Origin: Fluviicola sp. XM-24bin1
GTDB lineage: Bacteria > Bacteroidota > Bacteroidia > Flavobacteriales_D > Crocinitomicaceae
Assembly (NCBI GenBank): GCA_003149635.1
Contig: QCWI01000003.1
Span: 186,001-250,000, forward strand
Reading direction: 5' to 3'
DNA length: 64,000 bases
Positions 34,133-42,134 of this stretch are shown piece by piece; the stretch's first letter is position 1, and the number at the start of each line of letters is the position of its first letter. Both the position numbers and the translations under genes were made by a program. The notes under the pieces were generated by a model that saw only the letters and a list, made by a program, of their open reading frames with translations, was not told the DNA's origin and did not search any database.

Positions 34133-35956
34133 ATGACCGAACGCCATCCGCATCAGCAAAATCTTCTGGAATGCATCGCATTAGAAATGCAAGAGCAAGA
34201 AGCCCGTTTTCAATTGGAAGATGGAATGGGACTCAAAAAGCTAAAATCGAAAGGTTTGGCCTTGCATCCGATTAAAGTGACGCGGAAATATTTTGGTTAT
34301 GCGGAGTACCCCGAGCTGGAATTTCATTTGCCCTTTGCTTCTGAAACAGAGGCTTTCAAGCCCAATGCTGCCGTTGAATTTTTGATCGAAGGAGAAGAAG
34401 CGGTTAAGGGAATTTACCTAGGAGGAGCAGGTCGAAAAGGAGCGGTTCGTTTGTATGCACCGGAATTTCCAGATTGGGTGGAGGATAATGATACCGTCAT
34501 TAAGTTAGCACCCGATCATCATACGGAAGGCATCATGAAAGAGGCGGTAAAAGTGATTGCTGAGATTCCGGAAATGAAGTCTTTGTTCCACCAAATTCAT
34601 GGAGATGGGTATTTCGGTAATAAAGTTGCCATAGAAAATCCGATTTCAATTGAACACCTAAATGAAAGTCAACGTGTTGCCGTTACGGCGATGGAACAAA
34701 ACGAGCATTTGATGTTGGTGCATGGGCCTCCTGGAACGGGTAAAACAACAACCTTGGTAGCAGGAATCCAGAGATTGATTGAGTCAGAGAAAAGCGTTCT
34801 GGTTACTGCTCCAAGTAATGCAGCGGTCGATCATATTGCAAAGGAACTTTTGAAGGCAGGCGTGAAGATTTTGCGCGTTGGAAATACCTTGAAGGTCGAT
34901 GAAGTAATTTACCCGCATACTTCTGAGGGCGGCATGCAAGGTTCGAAAGAACAAAAGCAGATCAAGAAATTGAAAATTCAGGCTGAAGAACTTCGAAAAA
35001 TGGCACTGCAATACAAGCGCAATTTCGGAAGAGAAGAACGGGCACAACGATCTCTTTTGCTCAAAGAAGTAAAACACATTCGAAAAGAAATTAAGGACAT
35101 CCGTGCATATTTCGATGAGAAATTAATGGCTTCTGCCCAGGTAATTCTCGGCACTCCAGTTGGGTTGAAAAACACATTGGAGGAAGATGCACAATTCGAT
35201 GTGCTGGTGATGGACGAAGCAGGACAATCATTGGAGCCTTTGGCATGGGCCGTTTTTCCCATGGCGAAATCGTGGGTGCTGGCTGGAGACCCCTTCCAAT
35301 TACCGCCAACGGTTTTATCACGAAAAGCGATAAATAAAGCGTTCAATAAGTCCATTTTAGAGCAATGTTTTCGCAATGCGCAGAACGTTTTCTTGTTGGA
35401 CACGCAATACCGCATGCGCGCCTCTATTTCGCAATATTCAAACGAATACTTCTATAATGGTGAGTTAAAAACACCAGAACACCTCAAAGATTCAAACCTG
35501 CATGTGGCCTATTACGACACCGCTGGAACGGGTTTCGAGGAGAAGGCAGGCGAAGATGGAAACAGTCGCATGAATGAAGGTGAACTCGACATGATAGTCA
35601 AACTGATGGAAGCTGAAGGGATCTCCCCGACAAAATCGGCGTTCATTTCACCTTATTCCGGTCAGGTGGCTTTGGCAAAAGACCGACTGGACGAAAAAAT
35701 GCGCGTGAGTACCATTGATAGTTTTCAAGGACAAGAATGCGAGACGGTCATCATCTCTTTGGTTCGATCCAACGCCGAGGCAGAAATTGGCTTTTTGAAA
35801 GATTACAGACGTATGAACGTGGCCATTACCCGAGCCAAAGAAAACTTGATCATCATCGGCGATAGTGCTACTATTGGTCAAGATGCTTTTTACGCGAAAT
35901 TCCTTGAATACGTTGAAGGCATCAACGGGTACAAAAGCGCCTGGGAGTTGATGTGA
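34133..35956 (+). CDS. Superfamily 1 helicase, Upf1/IGHMBP2-like
   Basis: This 607-residue ATP-dependent DNA/RNA helicase has an N-terminal beta-barrel-type region (about 25-125), Walker A GPPGTGKTTT (198-206), motif Ia TAPSNAAVDHI, motif II MDEAGQSLEP, motif III GDPFQLPPTV, motif V IDSFQGQE and motif VI NVAITRAKENLIIIG. This is the Upf1-like 1B subgroup. Its exact substrate in bacteria is unclear, probably DNA repair or R-loop/RNA processing. All motifs are intact. Confidence 0.92.
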   Translation: MTERHPHQQNLLECIALEMQEQEARFQLEDGMGLKKLKSKGLALHPIKVTRKYFGYAEYPELEFHLPFASETEAFKPNAAVEFLIEGEEAVKGIYLGGAGRKGAVRLYAPEFPDWVEDNDTVIKLAPDHHTEGIMKEAVKVIAEIPEMKSLFHQIHGDGYFGNKVAIENPISIEHLNESQRVAVTAMEQNEHLMLVHGPPGTGKTTTLVAGIQRLIESEKSVLVTAPSNAAVDHIAKELLKAGVKILRVGNTLKVDEVIYPHTSEGGMQGSKEQKQIKKLKIQAEELRKMALQYKRNFGREERAQRSLLLKEVKHIRKEIKDIRAYFDEKLMASAQVILGTPVGLKNTLEEDAQFDVLVMDEAGQSLEPLAWAVFPMAKSWVLAGDPFQLPPTVLSRKAINKAFNKSILEQCFRNAQNVFLLDTQYRMRASISQYSNEYFYNGELKTPEHLKDSNLHVAYYDTAGTGFEEKAGEDGNSRMNEGELDMIVKLMEAEGISPTKSAFISPYSGQVALAKDRLDEKMRVSTIDSFQGQECETVIISLVRSNAEAEIGFLKDYRRMNVAITRAKENLIIIGDSATIGQDAFYAKFLEYVEGINGYKSAWELM

Positions 35957-36038
35957 GAAAAGTAAGTGAATAGTGAAAAGCAAGAAGCGAAAAGTAATTT
36001 ACTCACTTCTCACTTCTGCCCTTTTTACTTCTTACTAT
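35957..36038. repeat. Purine/pyrimidine inverted spacer
   Basis: GAAAAGTAAGTGAATAGTG and further purine-rich words are mirrored by CACTTCTCACTTCT and TACTTCTTACTATTC. It lies between convergent genes (helicase and YceI), as does the like spacer at 18320-18398; a weak two-way terminator is possible. Confidence 0.4.
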
Positions 36039-36566
36039 TCATTGTTGCTTCGCAAACTGAACGTCAGCTGAAAGCTTTACTTTGTCTGAAACCACTACAT
36101 TTCCAGCTTCTGTAACGGCGCTCCAAGTCAAACCGAAGTCCTTGCGATTGATTTCTCCAGAGATTTCGAATCCAACTTTTGTTTGTCCGTAAGGATCTAC
36201 CGCTACACCGCTCATGTCAGCATCCAAGGTAACTTCTTTGGTTACATCACGAATGGTAAGATTTCCCGTGATAGAATCTCCATTGAAAGAAGTCGACTCG
36301 AAAGTCATTTTTGGATAATCCGCTGCATTAAAGAAATCATCCGACTTCAGGTGATTGTCGCGATCTTCGTTGTTCGTGCTAATCGATACGATGTCTGCTG
36401 AGAACGAGAAGGTTGCATCCTGAAGATTCTCTTCAGCCGATTCCAAAGTGGCATTGAAATCCTTAAACGATCCGCGAACTGTCGAAATCATCATGTGTTT
36501 TACTTTGAATGAAATTTCAGAGTGTGTTGGGTCTACTGCCCATGCTGTTTTTGCTAATGTTTCCAT
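36039..36566 (-). CDS. YceI family protein without signal peptide
   Basis: This 175-residue lipocalin-like beta barrel has no signal peptide (METLAKTAWAVDPTHSE). Family blocks are ISFKVKHMMISTVRGSF, DRDNHLKSDDFFNAADYPKMTF and GEINRKDFGLTW. It binds a hydrophobic ligand, probably a polyisoprenoid, in the cytoplasm. It lies 26 nt after the pirin gene and shares its promoter, so the pair is one stress-type unit downstream of an AraC gene. Confidence 0.92.
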   Translation of the reverse strand: METLAKTAWAVDPTHSEISFKVKHMMISTVRGSFKDFNATLESAEENLQDATFSFSADIVSISTNNEDRDNHLKSDDFFNAADYPKMTFESTSFNGDSITGNLTIRDVTKEVTLDADMSGVAVDPYGQTKVGFEISGEINRKDFGLTWSAVTEAGNVVVSDKVKLSADVQFAKQQ

Positions 36567-36592
36567 GACTTTTCTTATTTACTTGATTATGA

Positions 36593-37468
36593 TTAGATGC
36601 TCATTGGTACTTCCATGAGCAGTAGTTTTGATCCTGCTTTTCCGTTTACAGTGACTTTATCTGTATCCCAAACACCGTAGCCATCGCGCTTCGAAAGTTC
36701 TTGATCGTCAACGTTTAAATCTCCTTCCAAAACGAAGGCGTAAACTCCGTTTCCTTCCGCATGTAAATCGTATTGAAGTTCTTTGTCTTCCGTGAAATTT
36801 GCCATGCTGAACCATGCATCTTGATGAATCCAGACTCCTTGATCGTCTTCGTTAGGTGACAAGATTTGATAAATTTCGTTGTCCTGTACGAGATCGTTAA
36901 TTGCTACTTGATCGTAACGTGGCTCAACATGCTTCTTGTTTGGGAACACCCAGATTTGTAAGAATTGAACTTCTTCGTCCTCGTTCTTGTTGTATTCACT
37001 GTGGAATATTCCTGTTCCGGCACTCAAAACTTGAACATCACCTTCTTTAATTACGGCAACGTTACCCATGCTGTCTTTGTGCTCAAGGTCTCCCGCTAAC
37101 GGTATAGAGATAATCTCCATGTTATCGTGTGGGTGCGTTCCGAAGCCTTTTCCTCCGTCCACTTTATCGTCGTTCAATACGCGCAATGCACCAAAATGAA
37201 CGCGCTCTGGGTTGTAATAATTCGCAAAACTAAAAGTGTGATTGCTCTTTAACCATCCGTGATCTGCAAACCCTCGTGTGTCTGCTTTGTGTAATACCGT
37301 ATTCATAGTCTTTTTCTCTTTATTTGGTAAATGATTGAATCCAACTTGCGCTGCGAGTTTGTCGTAGTCGGATGTACGATTGGCCATCGCTTCTGAAATC
37401 AGAGCGGGGGCTGCTGCTCCTAACGCGCCTAGCGCAATTGACTTCTTTAAAAATTGTTTTCTGTCCAT
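36593..37468 (-). CDS. Pirin family protein with an N-terminal leader
   Basis: The pirin bicupin core begins at internal residue MNTVLHKADTRGFADHGW, with metal ligands in GTHPHDNMEIIS and the later HSEYNKNEDEEVQFLQIW. Upstream, the same frame continues to an ATG at 37468, giving MDRKQFLKKSIALGALGAAAPALISEAMA, a Tat-like leader (one Arg, not two). A second start at 37306 would give a normal cytoplasmic pirin. The 292-residue form would be exported; which is used is undecided. Pirins act as Fe-dependent quercetinase-like or redox-sensing proteins. Confidence 0.8.
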   Translation of the reverse strand: MDRKQFLKKSIALGALGAAAPALISEAMANRTSDYDKLAAQVGFNHLPNKEKKTMNTVLHKADTRGFADHGWLKSNHTFSFANYYNPERVHFGALRVLNDDKVDGGKGFGTHPHDNMEIISIPLAGDLEHKDSMGNVAVIKEGDVQVLSAGTGIFHSEYNKNEDEEVQFLQIWVFPNKKHVEPRYDQVAINDLVQDNEIYQILSPNEDDQGVWIHQDAWFSMANFTEDKELQYDLHAEGNGVYAFVLEGDLNVDDQELSKRDGYGVWDTDKVTVNGKAGSKLLLMEVPMSI

Positions 37469-37502
37469 AACCTGAAGGTTTATACTACAAATGTGCAAAT
37501 AC

Positions 37503-37516
37503 CTACCCGGGTAGAT
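37503..37516 (-). promoter_or_regulatory. ATCTACCCGGGT element of the pirin-YceI promoter
   Basis: CTACCCGGGTAG (37503-37514) is a perfect 12-bp palindrome. On the minus strand it reads ATCTACCCGGGT (37516-37505), identical to 20201-20212. A TTG lies 7-10 nt upstream on the minus strand and GGTATTTG follows, so the element is inside the promoter spacer. Confidence 0.6.
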
Positions 37517-37588
37517 AACACAAAAAACCGTGCAGGTCTTATGAAAATCCGACATTGGGTGAGAAAACTCCTGTTTTAGGGGAAAACT

Positions 37589-38458
37589 TTAGTTCTTGGG
37601 TTGGAAATTTGACGGACTGGAGCCCGTTTGCTTTTTAAAGAAGGCGCTAAAATTCGCCGGCTCTGAAAATCCGAGGAGGTATCCGATTTCCTTACTTGAC
37701 ATGTCCGAAAAGTAGAGCAAGCGCTTCGCCTCCACGACAATTTTACTTTGGATGTGCTCTTTTGCCGTTTTTCCCGTTTGCGCTTTTACAACGCGATTGA
37801 GGTGATCGGTGGAGATGTTTAGATTTTCCGCGTAGTCTTGAACTCCGTGCCAATCTTGGTAATTGGATTCAATGAGCTCTTTGAAATTTCGTATCAGAGA
37901 ACTCTTTCCATTTTCGGATTGTAAAAAGAGATCATTGGGAAGTGTGCAGGCTTGGTGGCACTCGATTAGGATGAGTTTGAGTAATGCACCGAGCGCTTCG
38001 CTTGAGAATGTTTTCGGGTTGTTCTGAATGGTGAACATATCTGAGCCATACGAACAAATCTTCTGCATGCTTTCATCGGATAATTCTACTGGCGGGGCAT
38101 AGCCAAAGTCGTGGAAGAGGTTCAAGTCGTGAATGAAATGCTCCGAGATATTATTGCGTAATAAGAAGGATTGTGAAAACAAAACAGCGAATCCCTTTGG
38201 CGGAATTTCATCTACCACCTGATGCACCTGTCCGGGAGCAACAAAGAACACTTGTTTTTCTCCGAAGGGATATTCGTTGAAATCGATGAGGTGCTTGCCT
38301 TGAGACTTTTCAACAAGGAGGACGGTGTAGAAATCATGACGGTGCGGCTCATCGGGTTGACCTTGACTTTTTTCGTACGCCGTGATCAATTCATCTATGC
38401 GAATTTCCAAAGAAACAGGATCTCCATTCACTTTATCGTAGTTTTTCACCGTATCCAT
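37589..38458 (-). CDS. AraC-family transcription regulator
   Basis: This 289-residue protein has a cupin-like N-terminal sensing domain (PHRHDFYTVLLVEKSQG, FFVAPGQVHQV) and a C-terminal pair of HTH motifs (about 190-285: LNISTDHLNRVVKAQTGKT and SSKEIGYLLGFSEPANFSAFFKKQTGSSP). It is 120 nt upstream of the pirin-YceI unit in the same direction and is a candidate regulator of it, though AraC sites are usually direct repeats, not the palindrome seen there. Confidence 0.9.
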   Translation of the reverse strand: MDTVKNYDKVNGDPVSLEIRIDELITAYEKSQGQPDEPHRHDFYTVLLVEKSQGKHLIDFNEYPFGEKQVFFVAPGQVHQVVDEIPPKGFAVLFSQSFLLRNNISEHFIHDLNLFHDFGYAPPVELSDESMQKICSYGSDMFTIQNNPKTFSSEALGALLKLILIECHQACTLPNDLFLQSENGKSSLIRNFKELIESNYQDWHGVQDYAENLNISTDHLNRVVKAQTGKTAKEHIQSKIVVEAKRLLYFSDMSSKEIGYLLGFSEPANFSAFFKKQTGSSPSNFQPKN

Positions 38459-38463
38459 GCAAC

Positions 38464-38471
38464 TAAAGGTA
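38464..38471 (-). promoter_or_regulatory. -7 box of the araC gene, 5 nt from ATG
   Basis: On the minus strand TACCTTTA is followed by five bases before the ATG at 38458. This is the same spacing as at the helicase gene, suggesting a leaderless mRNA. Confidence 0.4.
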
Positions 38472-38478
38472 CAAACAA

Positions 38479-38508
38479 AAAGCCTGTCATCACTTAATGA
38501 CAGGCTTT
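38479..38508 (-). terminator. Terminator of the fiber-protein operon
   Basis: AAAGCCTGTCAT and ATGACAGGCTTT form a perfect 12-bp stem around CACTTA. On the minus strand TTTTTG follows. It lies downstream of the gene ending at 38546. Confidence 0.85.
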
Positions 38509-38545
38509 CTGATACAAACTATATGATGAGTAGTTGGTTTGCTAT

Positions 38546-40204
38546 TTAATTAACCACTGGTTCAACAACTGGAGTTGTCACCACAGGCTGCTCTGGTGTA
38601 CTCGTCGGAGTCTCATAACCAGTTACTGCACTTGGCGGTGTAGCATTTCCAGGAGTTACTCCGTTGTCTACATTTTCATTGTAGTACATTCCAGCATTCG
38701 CTGGTTGTCCGTAGTATTCAGGGTTCAAGTATTTTCCTTGACGCTCTCCTGTTTTCTCAACCGACTCTAGTGCTTTATCCGGGTTGTTTTGGATGTATTT
38801 ATCGTTACGATCTGCATATACAGTCCAAGATACTTTTGTATTTGGTGCTCCCGCCACTACGAATTGGTTTCCGTTGATTTCCTGCAATACGTATGGTTGC
38901 TGAGGTGTTCCAATAGCCGTCAATTGGTAGCTAGGGTTGATGTTGATAGCATCAAAGTACGTTGGCAATTCAACCACAGCCTGACCGTTCGCATCCAATT
39001 CTATCACTCCGCGGTACATGTTCAATACCTCATTTGATTCCACTGAAAAGTGCTTAAGCATTTTGTTGGCTGGATCTTCCGGGTGATCGATCACGAACGT
39101 TTTCACACCTGTCGCTCCCATGTCTCCATTTGAAAATACACCATAGAAACCTCCAGTTCCTAAGACACCAACACCCCATCCTGCTAGTGGTGAGGAGAAT
39201 GCTTCCAATCCGATGTGATCGGCCACATCTGTTCCTGTGTATGAGAAGTCGGCAACCGTCATGGTTCCAGCAATGGTATTGCTCTGATTTTGTCCAATGA
39301 TTACACTTCCCTGTCCATTGTGTACAGCGAAAAAGTTAGGATCTGTATTGTTTACACCGTTTAGGTTTACTTCCAATCCGCGTCCTGATGTTCCGTTGTG
39401 TGTCAAGATCCCCGCATGTCCGATACCCCACTGAGTACCTGCGATAATACCACCACTTACAATTCCACCTCCGGAAGTTTGTGTGTTTACCACCCCGTCA
39501 AAGGCGAATCCATCACCACCCGTAGTAGGCGCTGTAAAGTTGTCTACGTTCGTGAATATAAATCCGTCCGCGTCGTTTCCTCCACCTACAAAAGTGTACG
39601 AACCTGTACCACCAGCATTGGAAATGTCATTGACATGACTGATAGTATTCGTTGAAACGATATTCCACACACCAAACCCTGTTCCCTGCTGATCGATTAA
39701 GATTCCGGCTCCAGTTCCCGTATGGTTCACGCGGTAACCGTTTCCTGCTCCTGAATGGAACACCCAGCTTCCGTTACCTGGACCAACATGGTTGATTTGC
39801 TGTCCTGAAAGAGCATTAGTGTTCAAGGAAATATCGATGAACTGACCCACTCCATCATTTGAGTGGAAAATGGATTGTCCACCACCTGTTCCGTCTTGCG
39901 TAATTTGAATCCCGTATGCAGTTGATGCTGTATTGTTCATGTTCAGGTTCATCCCGATACCTGCACTGGCATTTGGAATGAAAATAGAAGATGATGCATT
40001 TGCTGCGTTCGACGGGAAAATCAAGAGTCCATTTCCAGCTGTACCGGATACATCCGAGCGAATACCTGTATTATTGGCTGTTTGATTTACGTGTAGCTTC
40101 GTAGCGGGTGTGTTCAATCCAACACCAACGTTTTGAGCCAAGGCTGCTGGAGCCATAAGAAAGCTCAAAGCAGGAACTGCGAGTAGTTTTGTGTTAATTT
40201 TCAT
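38546..40204 (-). CDS. Exported fiber-like beta-repeat protein
   Basis: This 552-residue protein has a signal peptide (cleaved near ALAQ-NVG). It starts with the NVGVGLNTPATKLHVNQ motif typical of tail-fiber-like and trimeric adhesin proteins of Bacteroidota. The middle is a long series of Gly/Asn/Ser-rich short strands (GAGNGYRVNHTGTGAGILID and similar), consistent with a trimeric beta-prism. A Pro/Thr-rich tail follows and no T9SS sorting domain is present. It follows the T9SS gene by 13 nt, so the two are one operon. Confidence 0.7.
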   Translation of the reverse strand: MKINTKLLAVPALSFLMAPAALAQNVGVGLNTPATKLHVNQTANNTGIRSDVSGTAGNGLLIFPSNAANASSSIFIPNASAGIGMNLNMNNTASTAYGIQITQDGTGGGQSIFHSNDGVGQFIDISLNTNALSGQQINHVGPGNGSWVFHSGAGNGYRVNHTGTGAGILIDQQGTGFGVWNIVSTNTISHVNDISNAGGTGSYTFVGGGNDADGFIFTNVDNFTAPTTGGDGFAFDGVVNTQTSGGGIVSGGIIAGTQWGIGHAGILTHNGTSGRGLEVNLNGVNNTDPNFFAVHNGQGSVIIGQNQSNTIAGTMTVADFSYTGTDVADHIGLEAFSSPLAGWGVGVLGTGGFYGVFSNGDMGATGVKTFVIDHPEDPANKMLKHFSVESNEVLNMYRGVIELDANGQAVVELPTYFDAININPSYQLTAIGTPQQPYVLQEINGNQFVVAGAPNTKVSWTVYADRNDKYIQNNPDKALESVEKTGERQGKYLNPEYYGQPANAGMYYNENVDNGVTPGNATPPSAVTGYETPTSTPEQPVVTTPVVEPVVN

Positions 40205-40217
40205 GGGGAGTAATTTG

Positions 40218-41876
40218 TTAGTTCTTAATTAGTCGTTTTGTTATAGTCTTCCCGGACAGTTCATCGCGCAATTCAACGAGGTAGACGCCGTTGGCCCACT
40301 GGTTCGAAGCGAGATTAACTATGGTGTTTCCGGAATTTAGGAGAAGCTTTTGTTCGTGTACCAACTGTCCAGATGCTGTCATTACAGTCATAGAAATGGA
40401 CATTTGCTGATCGGCGTGAATTGCCACGGCAGTGTTGGAGTTTGTTGGGTTCGGATAAAGAGAAATAGCATTTTCGTTAAATCCTTCTCCGTAACCGTCA
40501 ATACTTGCTACTACGATCGGTGTGTATTCGTACGTCCCATCCAAATTTACACTGCGAACGCGGTAATAGTACTGCTGGAATCCACGAACGTCGTAATCGT
40601 CGCGTTGGTAGCTTAAAGTGTTTGTGGTGTTTCCTTCTGCATCCAACGTTGCTACGTATTCGAAATCAGTTCCGTTCTCGGAGCGTTCCAATTCGTAGTG
40701 ACTCAAGTTCAACTCAGAAGCTACGTTCCATACTACACGGATGTAGTTGTTCATGCCCATGGCACTGATGTCAATCAATTCGATTGGAAGTGCAGAAGTT
40801 GGCGCAGCTACACCGAACTCACTAAAACCGCTGAATCCACTGCGGGACAATCCCACTGGAGATGGCCCACAATCGTTTGCTGTTCCCTGGAACAAATCGT
40901 CTTTTGTGATGATCCACACTGGAGCAGTGATTAGATTGTCATCTTGTGGCCATACTTGAACGGTGTAGGTTCCTGTTCCCGTTCCTGCGATGTCATTAAA
41001 CACCCATTCTCCGTGATCGGTTCCTCCGAAGTAATCGATCAGCTCTCCAGAACATTCCAATCCAGCTGTTCCTGCATTGGAACTTGAAGTTTCGAAGTAC
41101 CCGGTAATTACATCGTAGTTGTTGGCATTCAAATCCAAAAGCACGTATTGCATTCCGCGCTGCGCTCCAGCACCTGCGGGTTCCAATCCAAGTACGTAAT
41201 TGTATTGCCCTCCAAGCGCATTGATTGCTCTTCGTAGGTTTCCTTGAACATATCCGGCATCAATATTGGACATATTTCCATTCATCGTTACCGTATTGTT
41301 GGACATTGGCGTCATCCCCGTTGCCGGATTCATAATTCCGAAAACTGCAGTATAAGCAGATCCGTTCGCCGGATATACAATGGCACCGGTAGCACCAATA
41401 TCGTGGGTTACAATTCGGTTGTATGTCGTTCCAGCATTGAAATCGACATTGTTTCGTACATCAGCAATGTTTCCTGTTCCAACAAGGTAAACGATTCCTT
41501 GATCGTTCGCCAGTTCCAAGTTGTAGAATGAACCGTCATTAACGCCAATTGCCGCTTGTCCACCACGCACTGCGTAGCTTCCTTGGATTAACTGGCGTTC
41601 ACCGGTATTCACATCCGAGTTTTCTACTCGATAGGTTCCAGTTCCGCTTTGTTGAAAGAGATTGTCTGAGTACGAATGACCTTGTACTTTAATGAGTCCG
41701 TTGTTTTGCAAATTTCCAGTGGCTTCACGCATGTGAACATCGCCCCAAACGTGAACTTCAGCTCCCGCTTGAACGTGGATCAAAGCGCCGTCGTTGTATA
41801 GTTCATTATCGTGCTGAGCACAAAGGTTACCTGCAAAGGCAAAAGACGCAAGAAGGTAGACAGACTTTCGCATCAT
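40218..41876 (-). CDS. T9SS-exported surface protein
   Basis: The start at 41876 (first of two ATGs) gives a signal peptide (MMRKSVYLLASFAFAGNLCAQ). The 552-residue protein opens with a repeated GALIHVQAGAEVHVWGDVHM beta-helix-like region and later has a fibronectin-like ISAMGMNNYIRVVWNV to YYYRVRSVN domain. It ends in a sorting domain (SLYPNPTNSNTAV to KRLIKN). It is the first gene of a two-gene operon with the fiber-like gene 13 nt downstream; a shared surface structure is inferred. Confidence 0.82.
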   Translation of the reverse strand: MMRKSVYLLASFAFAGNLCAQHDNELYNDGALIHVQAGAEVHVWGDVHMREATGNLQNNGLIKVQGHSYSDNLFQQSGTGTYRVENSDVNTGERQLIQGSYAVRGGQAAIGVNDGSFYNLELANDQGIVYLVGTGNIADVRNNVDFNAGTTYNRIVTHDIGATGAIVYPANGSAYTAVFGIMNPATGMTPMSNNTVTMNGNMSNIDAGYVQGNLRRAINALGGQYNYVLGLEPAGAGAQRGMQYVLLDLNANNYDVITGYFETSSSNAGTAGLECSGELIDYFGGTDHGEWVFNDIAGTGTGTYTVQVWPQDDNLITAPVWIITKDDLFQGTANDCGPSPVGLSRSGFSGFSEFGVAAPTSALPIELIDISAMGMNNYIRVVWNVASELNLSHYELERSENGTDFEYVATLDAEGNTTNTLSYQRDDYDVRGFQQYYYRVRSVNLDGTYEYTPIVVASIDGYGEGFNENAISLYPNPTNSNTAVAIHADQQMSISMTVMTASGQLVHEQKLLLNSGNTIVNLASNQWANGVYLVELRDELSGKTITKRLIKN

Positions 41877-41904
41877 ATAGTTAGTTATCAGTTGTATTAC
41901 GGCG

Positions 41905-41953
41905 CAAAAATACGGACTTAAACAGGTAAAAACCAAACCACTAAACGGTTTAG
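41905..41953 (-). promoter_or_regulatory. Promoter of the T9SS/fiber operon with an upstream dyad
   Basis: On the minus strand TTG (41936-41934), a 21-nt spacer and a perfect TATTTTTG box (41912-41905). CTAAAC-G-GTTTAG (41941-41953) is a perfect dyad a few bases upstream of the -33 element. Confidence 0.65.
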
Positions 41954-42080
41954 CACCGAATAACCCAGTGAATCTGTAGACTAATTATATCCGAAACCCT
42001 TTATTCATCAGGGGTTCAGGCGATTATATAAAATTCAAATGACACCTATTAATTACACAAAATTAACGTTGAATGTTGGT

Positions 42081-42118
42081 ATTTGAACGATTAATCAAGC
42101 TATTTAAACGATTAACGG
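42081..42118. repeat. Pair of 17-bp direct repeats
   Basis: TATTTGAACGATTAATC (42081-42097) and TATTTAAACGATTAACG (42102-42118) match at 14 of 17 positions and are 21 bp apart, two helical turns. They lie between the recJ stop and the T9SS/fiber promoter, so one protein could bind both on the same DNA face. Confidence 0.5.
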
Positions 42119-42134
42119 TCAGTTTGACACACCG

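Noticed and set aside
36593-38458. ACCCGGGT palindrome as the AraC binding site
   Set aside because: AraC proteins usually bind asymmetric direct repeats, and the second copy at 20201 has no AraC gene nearby. Kept as possible but not assigned.
38546-40204. Prophage tail fiber
   Set aside because: The protein has fiber-like repeats but also a signal peptide, sits in an operon with a T9SS gene and has no phage genes nearby.
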